Of a stretch of 64,000 nt of DNA, positions 57,868 through 64,000 are shown piece after piece (position 1 is the first letter of the stretch; the number at the start of each line of letters is the position of its first letter). Source of the stretch: Nonlabens agnitus (GTDB lineage: Bacteria; Bacteroidota; Bacteroidia; Flavobacteriales; Flavobacteriaceae). The stretch covers positions 186,001 to 250,000 of the forward strand of contig NZ_MQUC01000003.1 of NCBI RefSeq assembly GCF_002994045.1, in the 5' to 3' direction. A program made the translations under genes and the position numbers. The notes under the pieces are model-generated. The model was not told the origin of the DNA. It made no database searches and worked only from the letters and a program-made list of their open reading frames with translations.

Positions 57868-59142
57868 GTGAGAAATAAATCCTTACGTTCCGTGTTCTGT
57901 TTGATGGCATTTTTATTGGCGCTATCCAACGTTAGCGCGCAATACTTGCTGATTCCTATGGATGCCGAAACACAAACGGACCATCTAAAAGCTTACGGAA
58001 TTTCCTACTGGCTGCTCGCCAAAGGGACTAAAGTAAAGTGGTTACTCAATTACCGTGGCGGCTCTTTTCTCATCCCAGAAACGGAAGAATTCAAAAAGGA
58101 ACTGATCATTCGTGGCGTTTCTTATGAACCCATGAGCGATGGTGAGGTTACCTCTATGCTGGAGCTTATCGCCAGCCCATCACAAAACATGCAGGAAGTG
58201 TTGCTTGAAAAAGCTCCTAAAATTGCCGTGTACACGCCTACGGGAAAAGCGCCTTGGGACGATGCGGTGACTATGGTTCTCACTTATGCAGAGATTCCTT
58301 ATGAAAAAATCTACGACAAAGAAGTGCTAGCCGATGAGCTGCTCTTGTACGACTGGTTGCACCTTCACCATGAGGATTTTACTGGTCAATATGGAAAATT
58401 TTATCGCAATTACAGGACAGCACCTTGGTACATCGAGGAAAAACAAGACGCTGAAAAGCTAGCTGCAGAATTAGGCTATTCCAAAGTGAGCGAGGAAAAG
58501 CGTGATGTGGCTCTCAAAATTAGGGACTATGTGATAGGCGGCGGTTTTATGTTTGCCATGTGTAGCGCTACTGATAGTTTTGACATTGCCCTTGCCGCAG
58601 AAGGCGTCGATATAGCAGAGACTATGTTTGATGGTGACCCATCTGATGCTAATTATCAAAGTAAGATTGATTACACCAAAACTTTTGCGTTCACTGATTT
58701 TGAATTAGAGCGTTCGCCCATGGTTTATGAGTTTAGCAGCATTGATATGACGAGTAAACGCAGGATTGAAAAAGAGCGCGATTACTTTTCTTTGATGGAT
58801 TTTAGCGCAAAATGGGATCCTATTCCTACCATGTTGAATCAAAACCATACTAGTCTGGTCAAAGGATTTATGGGTCAAACGACCAGTTATGATAGGGATG
58901 AGGTCAAGAAAAATGTATTGGTGCTAGGAGAAAACAAGACCAATAAAGAGGCACGATACATTCATGGCATTAGGGGAAAAGGTTTTTTCACGTTCTATGG
59001 CGGCCACGATCCAGAAGATTACCAGCATAGGGTAGGTGACCCAAAAACAGAATTGAGTTTGCATCCCAATTCACCTGGTTACCGATTGATTCTCAACAAT
59101 GTCTTATTTCCAGCAGCTCGTAAAAAGAAGCAGAAGACTTAA
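57868..59142 (+). CDS. Conserved secreted protein of unknown function
   Basis: A 424-residue protein, start GTG, with a signal peptide (LMAFLLALSNVSAQ). Relatives in Flavobacteria are, from memory, labelled asparagine synthetase B, but no ATP-pyrophosphatase or N-terminal Cys glutaminase motif is visible. Instead VIGGGFMFAMCSATDSFDIAL looks like the nucleophile elbow of a class I glutamine-amidotransferase-like fold, and YDWLHLHHEDFTGQYGKF is a striking His/aromatic motif. Near the end FFTFYGGHDPEDYQHRVGD is also distinctive. A hydrolase-like secreted enzyme is possible but unproven. It overlaps the convergent exonuclease gene by four bases. Confidence 0.75.
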   Translation: MRNKSLRSVFCLMAFLLALSNVSAQYLLIPMDAETQTDHLKAYGISYWLLAKGTKVKWLLNYRGGSFLIPETEEFKKELIIRGVSYEPMSDGEVTSMLELIASPSQNMQEVLLEKAPKIAVYTPTGKAPWDDAVTMVLTYAEIPYEKIYDKEVLADELLLYDWLHLHHEDFTGQYGKFYRNYRTAPWYIEEKQDAEKLAAELGYSKVSEEKRDVALKIRDYVIGGGFMFAMCSATDSFDIALAAEGVDIAETMFDGDPSDANYQSKIDYTKTFAFTDFELERSPMVYEFSSIDMTSKRRIEKERDYFSLMDFSAKWDPIPTMLNQNHTSLVKGFMGQTTSYDRDEVKKNVLVLGENKTNKEARYIHGIRGKGFFTFYGGHDPEDYQHRVGDPKTELSLHPNSPGYRLILNNVLFPAARKKKQKT

Positions 59143-60539
59143 GCCGTCATTTGATCCAGCACAACCACATTACGCATTTCGTTTTTTCTTAAATACGTAT
59201 TGATAATTTGATGGGTGTGATAATTGGGCGTTTTACGTTTAATGTAGGACTCGCACTCATCAATAGTAGAAACTGGAATATCATGATCCACAAATCCATA
59301 ACCTTGATAGCGTCCGTCTTTAATTAACACCACACAATTTTCTTCGGGATGGCGTCCTTTTTCTTTGATGATAAAAGTTGGCTTGTCATTTTGCAAGGCG
59401 TCAATGGCTTTTAGGACTTTTTCATTATAATAATCCACTTCTTCCTCATGGGTACAGATGCCTTCACAATTGCGTAATTTATAATGTGTACAGCGACCGG
59501 TCGTGAGTTGCAGCGAGCAATAACGCGGGCAAAGATGAAACTCCTCACACATCCATTCTAATTTTTCTACCGCTTGAGCACGATTGTAGAAAGTAATGAC
59601 AGAATAGTCAAAGGATTTTGAAACCGCAACGGCTAATTGGATCACACCTCGCTGATTTTTGTATGAGATAATTTGATAAGTGTTGCGTGGTTTTTTCTGT
59701 GCGCTATTGAATTTAGGGTAATGATGGCGTATCAAATCTGCTTCTCGCAAAAGGGCCACGGCCTCATTTCCTGTTTCTTCAAAATCAATGTGATGCATTT
59801 CTTGTCCCATGAGATAGGATTTGCTCTTCTTGGTATAGAAATGCGATAGCACGCGTTTTTTGATATTGATGGCCTTGCCTACATAAATGACTTTATGGGA
59901 TTGATCTTTAAAAAGATAAATACCAGGAGTGGACGGCAGCTGATCAAAATGAGCTTTGGGTACATGTGGTGGCAAGGTGCTTTCCTTGCTCTTTACTTTG
60001 AGAAATTCAGTGATAACTTCATGATCATCATCCAGCGACAACAATCGTTGGAACAGGATGACGGTGGCATCTGTATCGCCTTCTGCGCGGTGACGATTGT
60101 CTAGCGGGATGCTTAAAGAGTGACACAATCTTCCTAGACTGTAGGATGATTTGTTGGGAAGCAGCTTTCGCGAAAGCCGAACAGTACATAATCTTTTACT
60201 GCTAAAATCAACATCCAACCTCCTGAATTCATTGCGTATCACGTTGTAGTCAAACCCAACATTGTGGGCAACAAATATGGCATCTTCAAAAAACCGAAGC
60301 ACATCAACTGCGATTTCTGAAAACAAAGGCGCATCTGCCACCATGTGATCATCAATACCGGTTAGTTGGGTAATAAATCCAGGAATAGGCTGCTGCGGAT
60401 TTACCAGGCTCGTGAATTTATCCAGTATTTCACCTTCCTTCATTCTCACGATACAGATTTCAGTGATCCTGTTACCGCCTAAACCTTTTCCAGTAGTCTC
60501 TACATCGACTACTGCATACACTTGATTGTTGAAATCCAT
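59139..60539 (-). CDS. DnaQ-type exonuclease fused to a GIY-YIG nuclease
   Basis: A 466-residue protein. Residues 1-170 are a DEDDh exonuclease (VVDVETTG, AHNVGFDYNVI, HRAEGDTDAT). Residues about 195-275 form a GIY-YIG domain (GIYLFKDQSHKVIYVGKAINIKKRV) as at the N-terminus of UvrC/Cho. A cysteine-containing stretch (CPRYCSLQL, CTHYKLRNCEGIC) follows. Such fusions are known in Bacteroidota and probably act in repair. A shortened palindrome lies in the exonuclease part and encodes LSRK near residue 124. Confidence 0.9.
   Translation of the reverse strand: MDFNNQVYAVVDVETTGKGLGGNRITEICIVRMKEGEILDKFTSLVNPQQPIPGFITQLTGIDDHMVADAPLFSEIAVDVLRFFEDAIFVAHNVGFDYNVIRNEFRRLDVDFSSKRLCTVRLSRKLLPNKSSYSLGRLCHSLSIPLDNRHRAEGDTDATVILFQRLLSLDDDHEVITEFLKVKSKESTLPPHVPKAHFDQLPSTPGIYLFKDQSHKVIYVGKAINIKKRVLSHFYTKKSKSYLMGQEMHHIDFEETGNEAVALLREADLIRHHYPKFNSAQKKPRNTYQIISYKNQRGVIQLAVAVSKSFDYSVITFYNRAQAVEKLEWMCEEFHLCPRYCSLQLTTGRCTHYKLRNCEGICTHEEEVDYYNEKVLKAIDALQNDKPTFIIKEKGRHPEENCVVLIKDGRYQGYGFVDHDIPVSTIDECESYIKRKTPNYHTHQIINTYLRKNEMRNVVVLDQMTA
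60164..60177. repeat. Palindrome copy 17 (inside exonuclease/GIY-YIG gene, degenerate)
   Basis: Only the inner 14 bases GCTTTCGCGAAAGC are symmetrical; the outer bases have decayed. Read on the minus strand as L-S-R-K. Confidence 0.88.
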
Positions 60540-60562
60540 CCTCCAAAAATAAGATGTATTAT

Positions 60563-60598
60563 GGAAATATTCCTATTTATATATTGGAAATATTCCAA
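60563..60598. promoter_or_regulatory. Repeated dyad in the divergent intergenic region
   Basis: GGAAATATTCC occurs twice, at 60563-60573 and 60586-60596, 23 bases apart; the second is extended to TTGGAAATATTCCAA. It lies between the divergent exonuclease and four-helix genes and could bind a regulator of either. Confidence 0.45.
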
Positions 60599-60693
60599 TA
60601 GGTATAATATTAGTCATATGGTTAAAAACATGTGAATTGACTTTTAATTGTAATTAATTTCTAGAGTTATAATATAACTTTAAAATAAAAACC

Positions 60694-61167
60694 ATGGAAA
60701 CTACGAGAGAAGCAGCTCACCAAAAAGTACACGATACTACTGTAACGCAGTTGAATCAAATTTTGGAAAAGAGTTATGATGCAGAAAAAGGATATAAGAA
60801 AGCTATTGAAGACACTGATTCTACAAGACTAAAAACTTTCTTTCAAGAGCGCGCGGCAATGAGAAGCCAGTTTGCGACAGAGATTCATAACGAATTGCAC
60901 AGACTTAATGAAGAGCCAACCACTCAAGGATCTGCAGCAGGAGCTGTACACAGAGCTTGGATGGATATTAAAAGCGCTTTCACTTCAGAGAATGAAGAAG
61001 CTATTCTGGAAGAATGTATAAGAGGTGAAAAAGCTAGTGTAAATGATTACAAAGAAGCTTTGGAAAAAAATGATTTATTGGCCGAAGTAAAACCAATCTT
61101 GGAGAAACAATTAGGAATGATTGAAAGTACCTTGAATACGGTCAAAAAATTAGAAGACATCAAGTAA
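60694..61167 (+). CDS. PA2169-type four-helix-bundle protein (DUF2383)
   Basis: A 157-residue all-helical, acidic protein. LNQILEKSYDAEKGYKKAIED and FFQERAAMRSQFATEI match the PA2169/DUF2383 family, a ferritin-like four-helix bundle often made under stress. The metal-ligand pattern is partly kept (Glu and His in EIHNELHRLNEEP). Function in this family is unsettled. Single gene with its own terminator; a direct-repeat dyad lies upstream. Confidence 0.85.
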   Translation: METTREAAHQKVHDTTVTQLNQILEKSYDAEKGYKKAIEDTDSTRLKTFFQERAAMRSQFATEIHNELHRLNEEPTTQGSAAGAVHRAWMDIKSAFTSENEEAILEECIRGEKASVNDYKEALEKNDLLAEVKPILEKQLGMIESTLNTVKKLEDIK

Positions 61168-61189
61168 AATAAACTTGACATAAAAAGTA

Positions 61190-61220
61190 AAATCCAGCTG
61201 TTTGAACAGCTGGATTTTTT
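61190..61220 (+). terminator. Rho-independent terminator
   Basis: AAAATCCAGCTG–tttga–ACAGCTGGATTTTTT pattern 23 bases after the four-helix gene. Confidence 0.9.
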
Positions 61221-61379
61221 ATTTGTAATTGCACCCTTAAAAAGGTCCCTATGTACAATTACTACCCTAAATTCTTATGAATTTTTTATCTAAGATTTTA
61301 TTCTTTTCAATACCTAAAGATAAGAGAAGTAAGGACAAGCCAGTGAGAAATGTTCTGAACGCCTAGGTTTTTGTTCTGA

Positions 61380-63254
61380 ATGGTAATTGCGTTAAGTTTA
61401 TATGATAAATTAAATAGTATCATTGTACCTCTCACACTTCCTATGTTTTGTTGTAACCGTGGAAATTTATCTTCAAAACCTAAAGCAGACCGCTATACAT
61501 CTGCATTGTTGGCGCTTGTAGTAGTTCTGATTTTATCGGTAGCCACAAGTGTTGCTCAGGAAGCACCAGCGAGACACTTGGAAGACTTTCCATTTGAAGA
61601 AATAGATGCTCGCATCCAGAGCAAGATATTATCCTTTGAAAGAGCAGAATCCTTATTGGCCATCAATGAATTGCTTCAGTCAGATTTTACTCAGGAGCAG
61701 CTCAACATTCTCAAGGTTTATAAATTACAAGCACTTGTGGAGTCAGAGCTGTATGATGAGGCGCTGCTACTTTCTGAAGAATTGCTAAAGCCTCTAGATG
61801 TGGATCCAGAATTGGAGGTAAAAGTATTGCTGGAAAGAACTTTGCTCCATGAGCTGCTTGGCAATATGCCAGAAAGCAAAAAAGACCTTAATCGTATTGA
61901 ACGTCTTTTTGAACAAGAACAGTTATCAAAAGGCGATTTATACGGTAGGTATTTGTACCGACTTAGTTCTTGGTACCGTGTGAATGACAGGCGTCAAGAA
62001 TCTATAGAGTGGGCAGATAAGGCCGTTAAGTTCGGGTTACAAAATGGATTTTTAAATGTTGGTGCAACTGGTTATTTACTTTTAGGTTTGAATGCCGAGC
62101 CCGATGATTTTGAGGCTAAAAGAACATTCTTCAAAAATGGATTACGGTTATGGAAACATGCGAGCAATGAGCCAGGTAAGGTCAACATGTACAATCTTTT
62201 GTCACGAACCCATTATGAAGAAGGCCAGCATGAACTGGCTATGATTTATAATGACTCTTCACTGCAGATCATCGATCGAGAGAAAGCAAAAAAAGACCGC
62301 CCAAGAATCTATAAACATAGATCTAAAGTGGCCGAAGCCATGAATCAGCTGGACACAGCGCTTTATTACCACAAGCTGTATGCCCAAGAAGCATTATCGG
62401 CTCTGCAAAGAGCCCGTAATATCAAAGTAAAGGAGATTGAATTTGAGCTGAAACGGGAAAAAGCGATTCTAGAAAACATAAAACTGGAAACACAGCTCGC
62501 CGAAGCATCGCGTAAGGAAAACTATTTTGTCGTCTTACTTGGTTTAGGTGCATTTTTCCTGCTATGCCTTGGGCTGCTCATTATTACACTGGCCTCACGC
62601 AATAAAAAGATCAGAGATCAGAATACAGAAATTAAAGAAACCAATCACGAACTAACCGCTAACATTGCCGAAAAAGAGTTTCTGCTTAAAGAAGTCAATC
62701 ACCGTGTAAAAAATAACCTAGCCTTTATTCAAAGTTTGATTGCCTTTCAATTGGATCAATCCAGCCAAAAGGAAACCACTGTTAATCTAGAGAGTCTTAA
62801 TAATCGCATACATGCCATAGCAGTTCTTCATGATCAATTTGTAAGTGCCAATAGTGGTACTGGTAAGAAGGAAATACCCATTGCATCTTACATTGAGACC
62901 ATTGCTAGTGCACAGGTTATGACACATCATGGAAAAGTCGACCTGATAAGAAAAATCGAGGACATCAAGGTCAATCTGGAAACGGCCGTTCCGCTTGGGA
63001 TTTTGATCAATGAATTGATTACAAACTCCATCAAGCATTCTGACCCCATCGGTTCAAAACTAGTGATAGAAATCGTATTGAAGGAAATGGGAAATGAGCT
63101 TAGATTAGATTATAGGGATAATGGTAAAGCCTTTGAACTAAATCCAGAAAAGGAAACCTTAGGACTTTATATTATCAAAACTATGGTTTTACAGCTGCGC
63201 GGGACCATGAATCGTATCGATTCCAATTACAGCATTAACATTAAAAGACGGTAG
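61380..63254 (+). CDS. TPR-containing sensor histidine kinase (HisKA_2 type)
   Basis: A 624-residue protein. A hydrophobic segment near 42-60 (LLALVVVLILSVATSVAQ) acts as signal or anchor. Helical TPR-like repeats follow to about 360, a coiled coil, then a transmembrane helix near 382-403 (FVVLLGLGAFFLLCLGLLIITLA). The kinase core has the phosphoacceptor His441 in EVNHRVKNNLAFIQ, and an ATPase domain with ILINELITNSIKH (N box), YRDNGKAFE (G1) and TLGLYIIKTM (G2). The start could also be ATG 61443. It lies two bases before its likely response regulator. Confidence 0.88.
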   Translation: MVIALSLYDKLNSIIVPLTLPMFCCNRGNLSSKPKADRYTSALLALVVVLILSVATSVAQEAPARHLEDFPFEEIDARIQSKILSFERAESLLAINELLQSDFTQEQLNILKVYKLQALVESELYDEALLLSEELLKPLDVDPELEVKVLLERTLLHELLGNMPESKKDLNRIERLFEQEQLSKGDLYGRYLYRLSSWYRVNDRRQESIEWADKAVKFGLQNGFLNVGATGYLLLGLNAEPDDFEAKRTFFKNGLRLWKHASNEPGKVNMYNLLSRTHYEEGQHELAMIYNDSSLQIIDREKAKKDRPRIYKHRSKVAEAMNQLDTALYYHKLYAQEALSALQRARNIKVKEIEFELKREKAILENIKLETQLAEASRKENYFVVLLGLGAFFLLCLGLLIITLASRNKKIRDQNTEIKETNHELTANIAEKEFLLKEVNHRVKNNLAFIQSLIAFQLDQSSQKETTVNLESLNNRIHAIAVLHDQFVSANSGTGKKEIPIASYIETIASAQVMTHHGKVDLIRKIEDIKVNLETAVPLGILINELITNSIKHSDPIGSKLVIEIVLKEMGNELRLDYRDNGKAFELNPEKETLGLYIIKTMVLQLRGTMNRIDSNYSINIKRR

Positions 63255-63256
63255 GA

Positions 63257-63934
63257 ATGAAGCGTATTTTGATTGTAGAAGATGAACTCATGATTGCCGG
63301 TAATCTGGAACGCATTTTATCTAAAGGTGGTTATCAGGTCTCAGCAATCGCTATAGACTATGAGCAGGCAGAACGACAGTTGAAAACACACGTTTTTGAT
63401 CTGGCCTTATTGGACGTGTCATTATCAGGTAAGAAAAGTGGTGTAGATGTGGCAAAACTCATCAATGAAGAATATGGGATTCCTTTTATGTACATCACTT
63501 CATATACAGATCCCAAAACAATTGCAGAGCTTAAATCGACCCAGCCGGCTGGTTATATTTCAAAACCAGTTCAAGCGGCGACGCTTACGACAAACATCGA
63601 CCTATTGTTCGCGAGACTGGATCACCACAATGATGAAGTGACGGTACAGGTAGGAAACGGTATTCACCAATATCATCTGGATGCCATCTATTACGCACAG
63701 GCAGATCATGTCTATACAGAAGTCTTTCACGATCAAGGATCTGACGTGCTGCGCATCTCACTGCAGGCATTTCAGGATCAATTTCCTGACAATGAACTCA
63801 TCAGGATCAATCGCAGTGTCGCGGTATGTAGACGTGCCGTGGTCAAGGTGGATAAGACAACCGTTTATTTACAGGATACCTGTTTTCGTATCTCACGTAC
63901 TTTGGTAGATGAGGTCCTAGAACATTTTAGATAA
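63257..63934 (+). CDS. LytTR-family response regulator
   Basis: A 225-residue protein. The receiver domain has VEDE near residue 8 and the phospho-Asp53 in LALLDVSLSG, with Lys in YISKPVQ. The LytTR DNA-binding domain covers about 130-225 (AIYYAQADHVYTEVF, LIRINRSVAVCRRAV). It follows the kinase by two bases, forming a complete two-component pair. Its target genes are unknown. Confidence 0.92.
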   Translation: MKRILIVEDELMIAGNLERILSKGGYQVSAIAIDYEQAERQLKTHVFDLALLDVSLSGKKSGVDVAKLINEEYGIPFMYITSYTDPKTIAELKSTQPAGYISKPVQAATLTTNIDLLFARLDHHNDEVTVQVGNGIHQYHLDAIYYAQADHVYTEVFHDQGSDVLRISLQAFQDQFPDNELIRINRSVAVCRRAVVKVDKTTVYLQDTCFRISRTLVDEVLEHFR

Positions 63935-63950
63935 CAGGCTTTTTAAAGAG

Positions 63951-63991
63951 TTCGCTTTCCTGCCTGTCCGACAGGCATGCGCGAAAGCGAA
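63951..63991. repeat. Palindrome copy 18, composite with inserted inverted repeat
   Basis: Same arms as copy 6 but with 21 inserted bases (CTGCCTGTCCGACAGGCATG plus C) at the identical internal position. It lies 17 bases after the response regulator stop. Confidence 0.92.
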
Positions 63992-64000
63992 ACTATCATC

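Noticed and set aside
57868..59142. Asparagine synthetase B
   Set aside because: No N-terminal catalytic Cys, no ATP-pyrophosphatase loop, and a signal peptide is present.

Overview
The window reads as a chromosomal segment of a marine Flavobacteriaceae bacterium (Bacteroidota). The signs are many short-spaced lipoprotein signal peptides, a type IX secretion (T9SS) sorting domain, a TTTG–N19–TAnnTTTG promoter, a beta-1,3-glucan (laminarin) degradation locus, a zeaxanthin/myxol-type carotenoid operon behind a B12-domain MerR regulator, a split transketolase, and GTG/TTG starts. Genus is not certain; a Nonlabens-like marine relative is my best guess from memory.

Layout. 1-1867: the tail of a probable flippase, two small secreted proteins and a DnaQ-like exonuclease. 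1926-24384: a laminarin locus of about 22 kb. It holds a membrane-spanning propeller/LuxR regulator, a glycosidase fused to a predicted outer-membrane beta-barrel, two carbohydrate-binding surface proteins, GH16, a GH149/GH94-like phosphorylase, a GH17 lipoprotein, a GH30, an MFS transporter fused to GH17, a stand-alone cytoplasmic GH17 and a GH3. No SusC/SusD pair is present. 24464-27320: an FAD oxidoreductase, a small partner protein, an NAD(P)-binding protein and an SRPBCC protein. 27437-32868: a periplasmic foldase operon (two PpiC/SurA-type proteins around a lipoprotein), moxR and a tiny membrane protein. 33105-38734: aconitase, an SDR, a PagL-like protein and gamma-glutamyltranspeptidase. 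38833-46391: the carotenoid genes. 46598-46802: tRNA-Leu and tRNA-Lys. 46891-63934: housekeeping genes (shikimate kinase, phosphoribosyltransferase, S4 protein, FKBP lipoprotein, transketolase halves, tgt, lptG-like, EamA, accA, dnaB, exonuclease/GIY-YIG, four-helix protein) ending in a histidine kinase/LytTR pair.

How the genes fit together. Laminarin would be bound and cut at the surface (GH16, barrel-fused glycosidase, binding proteins). It would be trimmed and debranched in the periplasm (GH17, GH30, GH3). The oligosaccharides would enter by the MFS-GH17 fusion and be processed inside by GH17 and a phosphorylase, which would save ATP by releasing glucose-1-phosphate. Two promoters of the locus share sequence blocks, suggesting a common regulator.

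The most pervasive structural signal is a palindrome, TTCGCTTTCGCGAAAGCGAA and variants, found 18 times in 64 kb. Eight copies lie inside genes and use all three reading phases. Two intergenic copies carry a second inverted repeat at the same internal position. One surface-protein gene has a one-base frameshift in an A-tract within its signal peptide.
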